DNA of 64,000 bases, from contig NZ_CAKSNX010000008.1 of NCBI RefSeq assembly GCF_934476685.1, positions 34,391-98,390 of the forward strand, given 5' to 3'. Below, piece by piece: positions 25,921 to 33,919 of the stretch (positions are counted from its first letter, which is position 1; every line of letters starts with the position of its first letter). The notes beneath the pieces are model-generated. The model was not told where the DNA came from, made no database searches, and saw nothing but the letters and a program-made list of their open reading frames with translations. The position numbers and the translations under genes were made by a program. The DNA is from an uncultured Ruminococcus sp. Lineage in GTDB: Bacteria > Bacillota > Clostridia > Oscillospirales > Ruminococcaceae.

Positions 25921-28224
25921 TTATATTTTCTTGTTGCTTAATACAAGCAGGGAAACTGCTGTAAACATCAGATTATATGCAATTACCACAGACGGTGTTA
26001 TCTGCGAGAATGTTCCGAGGAGCATTGAGGCAAGTGAGATAACTGCCGCAAGGACGATAGCGCCCATTTGTATCGCTACCCCGAAATAAGCTGCGGATTT
26101 TATGCGCTTTGCGCCTACCATAAGCATTGCGAATGAAGTGAAATGTCCGCTGCAAAGCATTGAAGATGATACCTTATCAGTATACTCTGTTTCCTTTTCA
26201 TACTCATTATGGAATCTGAAAGGCAGCAGCTTTACCGAGCCGCTTTCAAGACCGAACAGATCTGATATAAACTCCTCAGAAAGGAATCCGTCAACACTTC
26301 TTATAACTGCGACGATGCCCTCGCTTTCAAGCTCCTGCAGCCACTTTGTAACGGATATCGACGGCTGAACCCTCACCACGAACATAGTCGAAACAACGCC
26401 CGAAACGGAAAGGTAGAGAACTGTATTATCTCCGCCGTACTCCTGCTCCTTTGTGAGAGGAGGTATCCCGTCTATGGAATGGTTCTCCATAAGCTTTCTT
26501 GTGCCGAGAAGAACACGCTTGTTGTCTATCCAGCCGGAAAGTCCAAGACCGTCCTCATAGATATAGCTTTCCACAGGATAGAGCATTTCAGTTTTGCCCT
26601 TTAAAATGCGGTAAAAAGCATTTTTCAGAACGCTGCCTGCCTGACAGGTAAGGCTTGCCGCCATAAGTATACATTCTTCAAGAGAATTTGCTGAGAGCAG
26701 CTTTAGGTTCACAAGGTCAACGCTGTCCTTAGGGAAAAGCTGTTCAGCCTCCACCAGCATCGAGTTTGCGTCCGCATACTCATCAACTGCGCTGTAACCG
26801 AGCATTACAGAAGAATACTGCAAGAACTTGTTTGCTCCCCTGTTCATAGGAACGTTCACCGCAAGCATGAGCGAAACTGACGAACACATAGTCACAACGC
26901 CCGAAAATGCCGCAAGCGCAACAAATATCTTATCCACAGCCGCAGATGCGTTCTTATCAAAGATAAATGAAAGAAGAGCGACCACCGCTCCGGCTATAAG
27001 TATTATCGGAGAAACCTTACGGGCAAATTCGTCCGAAATATCGGGAGAATAGCTGTGCTTTACAAAGTCGCTGACGAACTCGGTCTTTTCCATAGCCGTC
27101 ATCACAGCAGGATCAGCTTCTGTTCCCTTAGCAAAATTTGCAGCGTTCTCATCGCTGACACGCTTTACAGCATATCTGTCGAACTCGCCTGCAACGTATC
27201 TGAAATTCTTTTCAGTACGCTGAACTATCATCATCTTACCCAGCGTATTGAACACAAGTCCCATTATAGCCGCAGATATATAGACGTGATAATAGCCCTC
27301 TCTCACCGATTCAGGCTCAAAGAGGTTGATTATTCCCGTTATGACCGTGACGAAAATGCCAATGGCGGCAATGGAGTCGCAGTCGGGTTTTCGGTTTATC
27401 ATATTTTTTATTCCTGCGGTCATTACCGTATAGGAAACGCCCAAGGCGATAAGTCCGAGGATAGTATTTGTAAAGAGGAATGCTGACGGTGATATTGACC
27501 TGTCGAAAGTCTTTATCAGCGGCAGTTCAAAATCATTCGCCACAGTTATGAGCAGGCTGAATATGCCCGTAAATAACAGAACGCAAAGCCTTAAAAACAG
27601 ATTGCTCTTGACCTGAAGTATATCATTGAGTATCTTCGGCGCTTCACCGAAATTCTCAAATTCCTTCTGACCGTTCACCACTGCTGCGCCTTCGGCAGAC
27701 TTTTCATCTTCATTTTCAGAGGTGTCAAGCACAAAGCTCTCGACCTTTTTTCTGCGGTGTTCGTAGAGAGCCGCAGTTTTCTCTTCAAAGGTAGCGTCAT
27801 TATCCACCATAGGGCGGTCAAATTCCTCAGTTTTCGGGATTATCTTGCCTGTAAGTCCAAGCTTTATATCCTTGACGCTGGGTCTGTTCACAGGAGCGAC
27901 ATTCCTCTGCTTTCCTGTTTTCTTCACCTTTCCCCTTGACATACTGCTTATCTTCTGAGCAGCCCTTTCGGCATTCGCCTCGGTTTCAGCCGCCTCTTCA
28001 TCGAAATCAGCCGCTCTTCTCGGAGTATACTCATCATCTTCCTCAACGTCATCTGAGCCGAAAGAAAGATCCTCCGCCACATCGGCAGAGCCGTTCACAT
28101 TATCGTCGGAAGTATATATATCAGACTCCGCCGCATTTTCCTCATTATCCTGCTGCGGATCTGAGTTATTTATCTTATCGTTATATTCGGAAAGTATATC
28201 GTCTACCGAAAACTTATCCGCCAT
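25921..28224 (-). CDS. P-type-ATPase-derived membrane pseudoenzyme with acidic N-terminal tail
   Basis: 767 residues. Residues 1-195 are acidic, low-complexity and probably disordered. Membrane segments lie near 207-230, 248-270, 284-300, 313-335, 406-424, 430-458, 707-735 and 744-762, the layout of a P1-type pump. Residues 556-580 (EDGLGLSGWIDNKRVLLGTR) match the nucleotide-domain motif of heavy-metal pumps, and 600-660 resemble the P domain. The phosphorylation motif DKTGT, expected near 490, is replaced by VEAEQLF. TGDN reads RSVD and no GDGxND is present. It therefore should not hydrolyse ATP in the normal way; a regulatory or scaffold role is inference. I know no named function. Confidence 0.6.
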   Translation of the reverse strand: MADKFSVDDILSEYNDKINNSDPQQDNEENAAESDIYTSDDNVNGSADVAEDLSFGSDDVEEDDEYTPRRAADFDEEAAETEANAERAAQKISSMSRGKVKKTGKQRNVAPVNRPSVKDIKLGLTGKIIPKTEEFDRPMVDNDATFEEKTAALYEHRRKKVESFVLDTSENEDEKSAEGAAVVNGQKEFENFGEAPKILNDILQVKSNLFLRLCVLLFTGIFSLLITVANDFELPLIKTFDRSISPSAFLFTNTILGLIALGVSYTVMTAGIKNMINRKPDCDSIAAIGIFVTVITGIINLFEPESVREGYYHVYISAAIMGLVFNTLGKMMIVQRTEKNFRYVAGEFDRYAVKRVSDENAANFAKGTEADPAVMTAMEKTEFVSDFVKHSYSPDISDEFARKVSPIILIAGAVVALLSFIFDKNASAAVDKIFVALAAFSGVVTMCSSVSLMLAVNVPMNRGANKFLQYSSVMLGYSAVDEYADANSMLVEAEQLFPKDSVDLVNLKLLSANSLEECILMAASLTCQAGSVLKNAFYRILKGKTEMLYPVESYIYEDGLGLSGWIDNKRVLLGTRKLMENHSIDGIPPLTKEQEYGGDNTVLYLSVSGVVSTMFVVRVQPSISVTKWLQELESEGIVAVIRSVDGFLSEEFISDLFGLESGSVKLLPFRFHNEYEKETEYTDKVSSSMLCSGHFTSFAMLMVGAKRIKSAAYFGVAIQMGAIVLAAVISLASMLLGTFSQITPSVVIAYNLMFTAVSLLVLSNKKI

Positions 28225-28251
28225 AGTATTATCACTCCAAATCCTACTTTA

Positions 28252-29082
28252 CTACTTTAAATTTCTCTGCCTTACCACTTCGTACATAAAGATACCGGCA
28301 GCGACAGATGCGTTGAGCGACGTTATCTTTCCTGCCATTGGCAGACTAAGAAGAAAATCACACTTTTCCTTGATAAGACGTCCCATGCCGAATCCCTCAG
28401 AGCCTATGACAAGACCGATAGGACCTGTAAGTTCAACTCCGCTATAATTCTCTCCTGCTCCGTCTGTACCGTATATCCATACTCCCCTGCTTTTCAGCTC
28501 GTCAACGGCTGCTGCAAGGTTCGATACCCTCGCCACAGGCAGCCAGCTCGCTGCGCCTGCGGAGGTCTTGTTTACGGTAAAATTAAGTGACGCACTTCTC
28601 CTCTTCGGAATGATGATGCCATGCGCTCCTGCGGCTTCCGCAGTACGGATTATCGCTCCCAGATTATGAGGGTCTTCTATCTCGTCACATATGATAACGA
28701 AAGGATCTTCGCCTTTCTTTTCAGCAATATCAAGTATATCCTCCACGGACACATATTCTGCGCAGGCACCCACAGCTATAACGCCCTGATGTGACGCACC
28801 GCCCGACATAAAGCTGAGCTTAGTTTCATTTACTCTCTTTATAGGGATACCCTTTTCGGCAGCCATATTGCAGATAAGCGAAACTGAACCGGTAGCTTCG
28901 GGGTTCACGAATATCTTATCGATAAGCTTATCGGCTTTCAGCGCCTCGATAACGGGATTTCTTCCCACTATCAGTTCGCCGTCATTTTCCTCTCTGCGCT
29001 GATCTTTTCTCTGAAAATTTCTGCGCTCTGCATCTCTGCCGTCTTTATTTGGTTTGTTATTATCCTTTTTATAATTTTTCAT
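28252..29082 (-). CDS. rlmB: 23S rRNA 2'-O-methyltransferase of the TrmH/SpoU family (RlmB-like)
   Basis: 276 residues from the ATG at 29082; the longer frame begins with a TTG and has no site. A basic, lysine-rich N-terminal extension (to about 40) precedes the substrate-binding domain (IVGRNPVIEALKADK) and the SPOUT methyltransferase domain with motifs DEIEDPHNLGAIIRTAEAAG, IGLVIGSEGFGMGRLIKEKCD and SLNASVAAGIFMYE. RlmB methylates G2251 of 23S rRNA; related TrmH enzymes act on tRNA, so the target is a family inference. Confidence 0.88.
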   Translation of the reverse strand: MKNYKKDNNKPNKDGRDAERRNFQRKDQRREENDGELIVGRNPVIEALKADKLIDKIFVNPEATGSVSLICNMAAEKGIPIKRVNETKLSFMSGGASHQGVIAVGACAEYVSVEDILDIAEKKGEDPFVIICDEIEDPHNLGAIIRTAEAAGAHGIIIPKRRSASLNFTVNKTSAGAASWLPVARVSNLAAAVDELKSRGVWIYGTDGAGENYSGVELTGPIGLVIGSEGFGMGRLIKEKCDFLLSLPMAGKITSLNASVAAGIFMYEVVRQRNLK

Positions 29083-29138
29083 AACTAATTTAATTAATTC
29101 CTTTTCAGTAAAATACACCAATATGCATTATAACACAA

Positions 29139-29173
29139 AAATCCTTAAAAGCCAATAGACTTCAAGGATTTTT
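29139..29173. terminator. Terminator between rlmB and a small membrane-protein gene
   Basis: AAAATCCTT and AAGGATTTTTT arms with an ~17-base loop. The hairpin has A/T runs on both sides and follows the gene at 29237-29512 on the minus strand. Confidence 0.7.
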
Positions 29174-29236
29174 TACAGTTTAAACAATTTCGCAATGTAT
29201 TTTTGTGAATATTTATAAGCATAGGAGAAACGGCTC

Positions 29237-29512
29237 TCAGCACAGCGCAATGGCGAGCAGCAGCATACCCACAGCGGCAGAGGATATCACCGCCGCAAAC
29301 ACTATCTTCAGCGCCGATACATCTCCTATCTTTTTCCTGCGTACAGGTTTTGTGCTGCCGCCGAACTGACCGACAAACAGTTTAGCCTGCTCGTTGAGCT
29401 GCTTTCTTGAGGTAAGATTATTTTTTGAATTGACGAACAGAAGAGCCTTATCAAAGTATTCATTGTTCGGACACTTTACTTCAATAATTTGTTTAGAAAT
29501 TCCCTTAATCAT
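29237..29512 (-). CDS. Small tail-anchored hypothetical protein
   Basis: A 91-residue protein: a soluble region with many lysines and asparagines (1-65), then one C-terminal membrane segment (about 68-90). Not recognised. It has its own downstream terminator, and its upstream region is the unusual inverted-repeat cluster at 29570-29708, which could control it. Confidence 0.55.
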   Translation of the reverse strand: MIKGISKQIIEVKCPNNEYFDKALLFVNSKNNLTSRKQLNEQAKLFVGQFGGSTKPVRRKKIGDVSALKIVFAAVISSAAVGMLLLAIALC

Positions 29513-29569
29513 TTGTTCACGATCTCCGTTTTCAAGTTATTTATATCTTTGACAGGCTTTTAACACGGC

Positions 29570-29708
29570 TTTCAACATTTTATAGTTGAAATGTTGAAAA
29601 CTCAGCTTTTCAACCGTTAAACTCAACATTTTTGTTGAAAACTCTGTTGAAAGAGTTGAAAACCTATGGATTTCAGCCGTTTTCAACATTGTTTATTTAT
29701 GTTGAAAA
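29570..29708. repeat. Cluster of TTTTCAACAT / ATGTTGAAAA inverted repeats in a gene-free region
   Basis: Three inverted repeats are visible. TTTCAACATT (29570-29579) pairs with AATGTTGAAA (29590-29599). CAACA (29624-29628) pairs with TGTTG (29633-29637). TTTTCAACAT (29680-29689) pairs with ATGTTGAAAA (29699-29708). Further single copies of GTTGAAA occur near 29585, 29646 and 29655. About ten copies of the half-site occur in 140 bp. The surrounding interval 29513-30019 holds no convincing gene; it also has a 9-bp inverted repeat at 29824-29860. Confidence 0.85.
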
Positions 29709-29823
29709 AACTGCGCTGTTCAAAAATATGTACTTTAAAACAGATTTTTGTCTGACACCGAAACAAATTCGGCATTTTAAATATTACGAAACCGTTAAAT
29801 CAGACTTTTGAGATTTGAACACC

Positions 29824-29860
29824 CTGCGGCTTTCCCCGATATTTCGCAGACAAGCCGCAG
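29824..29860. repeat. 9-bp perfect inverted repeat
   Basis: CTGCGGCTT (29824-29832) and AAGCCGCAG (29852-29860) around a 19-base centre. No T run follows on either strand, so it is not an obvious terminator. Confidence 0.6.
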
Positions 29861-30019
29861 ATATGAATTTGTTTTTGTGAAAATCGAGTGAAAAGTCCAA
29901 AAAGTCGTACTGACCAGCCACATTCCCGAAGATATCCGCCTGCATAGAAAGTCTGTACAGAAAACGGTACTTCTATTCAAAGAAAATCACCGAAAAAATT
30001 AAGTTCTCAGCGAAAATTT

Positions 30020-30703
30020 TTATCTTGTGGTAAGGAATTTTATGGCTCTTTCGATAGAGTCCTTTGAGTTGCCCCAGTCGGCATTTGCACCTGTATTGCG
30101 GTAGTCGTACATCTTGCAGTAGTGTGAAACGTCCTTTTCAAGCTCGTCGAGATATTTTACTGTCAGCTCGCTGCAAGCGTCGATAAACTGCTTCTGATAC
30201 TTCTTGTCCATTTTCTCAGCACAAAGGCTTGTGAGGAGATCATAGTGCGGCAGGCACAGCATCTCCTGCTGGGCGAAAAGCTCTCTGAAATCACGCTGCT
30301 GGGTGTACATTTCAAAGAGGGTAACAAGTATTCTTGACATACCCCAGTCTATCTTGTTGCACACGAAACAATCGTTATTTACGGCTGAAACACGCTTTTG
30401 CTTTGCGGTCTTGCCCTCGAAAACGCTCTGCTTTGACATGACCTTTTTCTGTATCTGCTGGAGGTGTGTCTGGAGCATAAGAGCAAGGGAAAGGCGGTTC
30501 TTGCAGGCTCTCATCTGTTCAAAATGCACCTTGCAGAATCCCTGCTTATTTGTTTCGATACGCACGTCAGGCTCCATCATAGCCGCACCCATAATGTACT
30601 CGATAGTTCTCTGCTCCAGCATATCACGCAGGCGGCATATAGGACAGCCGCATTTAGGCTCAAATATGTCAGTAACAGGTATGGTAAGTATACTTTCTCT
30701 CAT
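30020..30703 (-). CDS. DUF6062-like cysteine-rich protein of unknown function
   Basis: A 227-residue soluble protein with paired cysteine/histidine motifs: CGCPICRLRD (about 18-27), FCKVHFEQMR (about 57-66), CFVCNKIDW (about 117-125) and CLPHYDLL (about 150-157). This layout is that of the DUF6062 family of gut Firmicutes. The Cys/His pairs suggest metal binding, which is inference. It has a consensus promoter (30737-30765) and no operon partner. Confidence 0.65.
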   Translation of the reverse strand: MRESILTIPVTDIFEPKCGCPICRLRDMLEQRTIEYIMGAAMMEPDVRIETNKQGFCKVHFEQMRACKNRLSLALMLQTHLQQIQKKVMSKQSVFEGKTAKQKRVSAVNNDCFVCNKIDWGMSRILVTLFEMYTQQRDFRELFAQQEMLCLPHYDLLTSLCAEKMDKKYQKQFIDACSELTVKYLDELEKDVSHYCKMYDYRNTGANADWGNSKDSIERAIKFLTTR

Positions 30704-30736
30704 ATTTTGTAAGGTCCTTTCCTATATATTGAGATT

Positions 30737-30765
30737 ATTATATCATGTATTACGAATTATTTCAA
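30737..30765 (-). promoter_or_regulatory. Promoter of the DUF6062-like gene
   Basis: Minus strand TTGAAA, 17-base spacer, TATAAT, about 35 bp upstream of the start. Confidence 0.75.
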
Positions 30766-30798
30766 CATAAAATAATCAATATATAGTCAGAAGTATCT

Positions 30799-31284
30799 TT
30801 AGTCAATTATCATCGGTAAAGGAATATAAAAAGCAACTGTAATAATTGTCGCTATTATGTATGCTATCACTTCATGGTCTTCATCTATACAGTACTGTTG
30901 CAATGCATTCAACGCATGATTAACGAGCAATACTAGAAATGGAACAAGCATTATAATAACATAAGCAATTATTGATGCAATAATGTCTAGCAATGAATCA
31001 TCTGTATAACCATCATCATGCCCGATATAATACATTAATATAAAAACAGGCACAGAACGTACAACATTTAAAATTATCGGTAATATTATTTTATTTTTAT
31101 TCTTAGTATAGCATTCTGTAAATAAATAACATTCACATATTTCTAATGCTCCAGCAGCTATCATCATAATGATCGTTATTATTCCCAATGCATTCAGTAT
31201 GAGTTCTCCAACTCCGATAGCTCCGATAATTATTGCCAAAACTACGGCTATTATAAAGCCGCCCCCAAAGAAAACTATTATCAT
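30799..31284 (-). CDS. AT-rich polytopic membrane protein of unknown function
   Basis: 161 residues, nearly all hydrophobic, with four to five membrane segments and short charged loops (YTKNKNKI, GHDDGYTDD, CIDEDHE). No family recognised. Base composition and codon use are visibly more AT-rich than the flanking genes, suggesting a different origin. It is transcribed from a perfect consensus promoter whose -10 and start region are covered by two tandem 13-bp palindromes, and is divergent from an XRE regulator that probably binds them. Confidence 0.65.
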   Translation of the reverse strand: MIIVFFGGGFIIAVVLAIIIGAIGVGELILNALGIITIIMMIAAGALEICECYLFTECYTKNKNKIILPIILNVVRSVPVFILMYYIGHDDGYTDDSLLDIIASIIAYVIIMLVPFLVLLVNHALNALQQYCIDEDHEVIAYIIATIITVAFYIPLPMIID

Positions 31285-31394
31285 AACTCAAATCCTTACT
31301 TTCTTTTCATTTTTTATTTGTGAATACTTAATAACACTACCTTGACGTTCTTAATGATAATAGCTCATAAAAAGCACCTCCAATGGTTATTTAA

Positions 31395-31420
31395 ACATAT
31401 TTTATGTACATATTATATGT
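31395..31420. promoter_or_regulatory. Tandem palindromic operator
   Basis: ACATATTTTATGT (31395-31407) followed directly by ACATATTATATGT (31408-31420). They are 12/13 identical and each is palindromic or nearly so. They overlap the -10 and predicted start of the membrane-protein promoter. The divergent XRE gene is the likely source of the repressor. Confidence 0.7.
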
Positions 31421-31440
31421 TCTTTTGAATATTTTGTCAA
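31412..31440 (-). promoter_or_regulatory. Consensus promoter of the AT-rich membrane gene
   Basis: Minus strand TTGACA, 17-base spacer, TATAAT. Confidence 0.85.
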
Positions 31441-31490
31441 GGCTTTTTTACGAAATTTGATAGAATAAAAAATAAGAGGGGTGATAATTT

Positions 31491-31829
31491 ATGCATATTT
31501 ATAAAAGAATTAAAGACCTACGTGAAGATAATGATATTTCTCAAAAAAAAATTGCCGAATATTTAGGTATAAGGCAAGAACAGTATCATTTGTACGAAAG
31601 CGGAAAAAGAGAAATTCCTTTCCATTTGGTTATATGTTTGGCTAAATACTATAAAGTATCTATTGACTATCTGGCAGGCATAAGCAATACAAAATCCGGT
31701 CTGTCTGTCAACACTTTGAAAGATGACGAATTGGATATGCTGAAAAACTATCAGATATTAACATATGAAAATAAAATAAGAATAAGTGAACGTGCCAGAA
31801 TATTGGCAGAATTCCAACAAAACAAGTAA
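31491..31829 (+). CDS. XRE-family (Cro/CI) transcription regulator
   Basis: A 112-residue protein with an N-terminal HTH_3 domain (about 5-60; IKDLREDNDISQKKIAEYLG, then QYHLYESGKREIPFHL) and the common hydrophobic tail YYKVSIDYLAGI. The C-terminal 40 residues may dimerise. Ribosome site GAGGGG nine bases before ATG. Like its divergent neighbour it is AT-rich. Likely represses the membrane gene through the tandem palindromes at 31395-31420. Confidence 0.9.
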   Translation: MHIYKRIKDLREDNDISQKKIAEYLGIRQEQYHLYESGKREIPFHLVICLAKYYKVSIDYLAGISNTKSGLSVNTLKDDELDMLKNYQILTYENKIRISERARILAEFQQNK

Positions 31830-31910
31830 TAATATCCAAACGAATATTATTTATATATTATTCTCTTTATATACAAATTTGAGATTTATTATATGTATGA
31901 GGTGAATTTT

Positions 31911-32741
31911 ATGAACTACACAAAAAGCGGCAATGACATATTACTGAAACAATCTGACCTTGATCTTGACGAAACCCTTGACTGCGGACAGGCTTTTCGG
32001 TGGGAAAAGACAGGCGACAAGACTTACCATGGAGCATTTCTTGATGATCAGCTGACCGTCAGCGAGGAAAGTGAAAAGGGTGTTTTCAGATTTCACGATA
32101 CTTCTGCCGAGGATTTTGAGAACATATGGGCAGACTATTTTGACCTCAGCACCGATTACGGCGAAATAAAAAAGCGTTTGTCCGAGGACGAAACGCTTGC
32201 AAAGGCTTGTTCATATGCGGGCGGTATCCGTATCCTGCGTCAGGACAGCTGGGAGGCTCTTTCTTCTTTCATCATCAGTCAGAACAACAATATCCCAAGG
32301 ATAAAAGGCATAATCGGCAGGCTGACCGAACATTACGGCGGATATCCCTCACCTGAGGATATGCGTGAGGAAACCCCTGAAAGCCTTGCTTATCTGCGTT
32401 CGGGATTTCGTGCAAAGTATCTTACGGACGCTGTTGCAAAGGTGCTCAGCGGTGAGATAGACCTTGAAAAGATAAGGGAAATGCCTATCGACGAGGCAAG
32501 AAAGACTTTGCAGACCATAAAGGGAGTAGGTCCAAAGGTGGCAGAATGTTCCCTGCTGTTCGGCTTTTACAGGACGGAGGCTTTCCCCATAGACGTATGG
32601 GTGAAGCGTGTTATGGCGAACTGGTATCCGAACGGAATGCCTGCCTGCTCAAAGGGCATAGAGGGTATCGCACAGCAGTATCTTTTCCACTACATACGCA
32701 CTTCGGGAGTTGAATTTGAAAGCTCTCCCCACCAGCTTTGA
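31911..32741 (+). CDS. ogg: 8-oxoguanine DNA glycosylase (OGG1-type)
   Basis: 276 residues from the ATG at 31911 (GAGGTG six bases upstream). N-terminal OGG domain (LDLDETLDCGQAFRWEK) and HhH-GPD domain: ALSSFIISQNNNIPRIKGII, the hairpin and catalytic lysine in IKGVGPKVAECSLLF, and the aspartate in FPIDVWVKRVM. It excises 8-oxoG from DNA and nicks the strand. The last 17 codons overlap the 3' end of converging rmlB, so there is no room for a terminator between them. Confidence 0.93.
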   Translation: MNYTKSGNDILLKQSDLDLDETLDCGQAFRWEKTGDKTYHGAFLDDQLTVSEESEKGVFRFHDTSAEDFENIWADYFDLSTDYGEIKKRLSEDETLAKACSYAGGIRILRQDSWEALSSFIISQNNNIPRIKGIIGRLTEHYGGYPSPEDMREETPESLAYLRSGFRAKYLTDAVAKVLSGEIDLEKIREMPIDEARKTLQTIKGVGPKVAECSLLFGFYRTEAFPIDVWVKRVMANWYPNGMPACSKGIEGIAQQYLFHYIRTSGVEFESSPHQL

Positions 32742-33688
32742 TTTTCTTTGTACCACTTTATCGTTCTGTCAAGTCCCTCGGAGAAATCAGTCTGGGGCGA
32801 CCAGCCAAGCTCTGACCTTATTTTTGCGGCATTTATGGCATACCGCAGATCATGCCCCTTTCTGTCGGCAACGTATTTTATAAGGCTCTCCGACTTGCCG
32901 AGTTTGTTCAGTATGAGTTTTACTATGCTTATGTTTTCCATTTCGGTGTTTCCGCCGATATTGTATATCTCCCCTGCTTTGCCTTTTCGGATCACTGCGT
33001 CTACGGCGGAGCAATGATCCTTTACATAAAGCCAGTCACGGACGTTCCTGCCGTTTCCGTAAACAGGCAGCGGCATATCATTCATTGCGTTTATGGTCAT
33101 AAGGGGGATAAGCTTTTCGGGAAACTGATATTCTCCGTAATTGTTTGAACAGCGTGAGATCGTGGCAGGCAGACCATAGGTGCGGTGATATGCCTGCACA
33201 AGAAGGTCGGCGGCGGCTTTTGATGCGCTGTAAGGGCTGCTTGTGCGTATAGGAGAATTTTCATCAAAGCTGAGGTCAGGTCTGTCGAGTGGAAGATCGC
33301 CGTACACCTCGTCAGTTGAGATCTGATGAAAGCGTGAAGTTCCGTACTTTATGCAGGCGTCCATAATGACCTGCGTTCCCAGGATATTGGTTTTTAGGAA
33401 TATATCTGGGCATTCTATGGAGCGGTCAACGTGGCTCTCGGCGGCAAAATTTACGGCAATATCGGGGCGGTGTTCGGCAAAAATGCGGTCTATGCTCTCC
33501 TTGTCGCATATATCCGCACGGCAGAACGCAAAGTTTTTTTTTGCCATTGCTTTTTCAAGTGTTGAAAGCCGTCCTGCATAGGTCAGCTTATCAACGCAGA
33601 CTATCTTCTGATCGGTGTACTTTTCCAGCATATAGTATATAAAATTCGAGCCGATAAATCCTGCTCCGCCTGTTACTAAGATCGTCAT
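32690..33688 (-). CDS. rmlB: dTDP-glucose 4,6-dehydratase
   Basis: 332 residues from the ATG at 33688 with GGAAGTG upstream; longer frames enter the promoter. SDR-type NAD-binding motif TGGAGFIGSNF (5-15), active-site STDEVYGDL and the Tyr-x3-Lys pair in YSASKAAADLL. Converts dTDP-glucose to the 4-keto-6-deoxy intermediate for dTDP-rhamnose. No other rml genes are in the window. The C-terminus (SNSTPEVRM after the conserved WYKENQSWWGEL) is encoded antisense to the end of ogg. Confidence 0.95.
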   Translation of the reverse strand: MTILVTGGAGFIGSNFIYYMLEKYTDQKIVCVDKLTYAGRLSTLEKAMAKKNFAFCRADICDKESIDRIFAEHRPDIAVNFAAESHVDRSIECPDIFLKTNILGTQVIMDACIKYGTSRFHQISTDEVYGDLPLDRPDLSFDENSPIRTSSPYSASKAAADLLVQAYHRTYGLPATISRCSNNYGEYQFPEKLIPLMTINAMNDMPLPVYGNGRNVRDWLYVKDHCSAVDAVIRKGKAGEIYNIGGNTEMENISIVKLILNKLGKSESLIKYVADRKGHDLRYAINAAKIRSELGWSPQTDFSEGLDRTIKWYKENQSWWGELSNSTPEVRM

Positions 33689-33745
33689 AAATATCACTTC
33701 CGTTAAAAATCGTGCTGTATTTCCTTGGACGGTATTGTCAATGAT

Positions 33746-33774
33746 ATTATAGCACATTTTATTTGTATGTGCAA
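33746..33774 (-). promoter_or_regulatory. Promoter of rmlB
   Basis: Minus strand TTGCAC, 17-base spacer, TATAAT, about 60 bp upstream of the ATG. Confidence 0.75.
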
Positions 33775-33847
33775 ATGCTTTTGTCTGCGCCGTTTTAAAT
33801 AGGCAATACCACACAAAAAACAGGCTGAAAATACGACATTTGCAATA

Positions 33848-33876
33848 TTGACAAAAATCGTCCCATAAGTTAAAAT
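33848..33876 (+). promoter_or_regulatory. Promoter of uraA-upp
   Basis: TTGACA, 17-base spacer, TAAAAT, giving a short leader of about 37 nt with no visible attenuator. Confidence 0.75.
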
Positions 33877-33919
33877 TATAAAGACAATGTAAAAATAGAA
33901 CTTAAAATGAGGTGTTTGT

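Noticed and set aside
29570..29708. Replication origin, parS or CRISPR array
   Set aside because: No DnaA boxes, no TGTTTCACGTGAAACA-like site, no regular repeat-spacer unit; repeats are paired inverted arms at uneven spacing.
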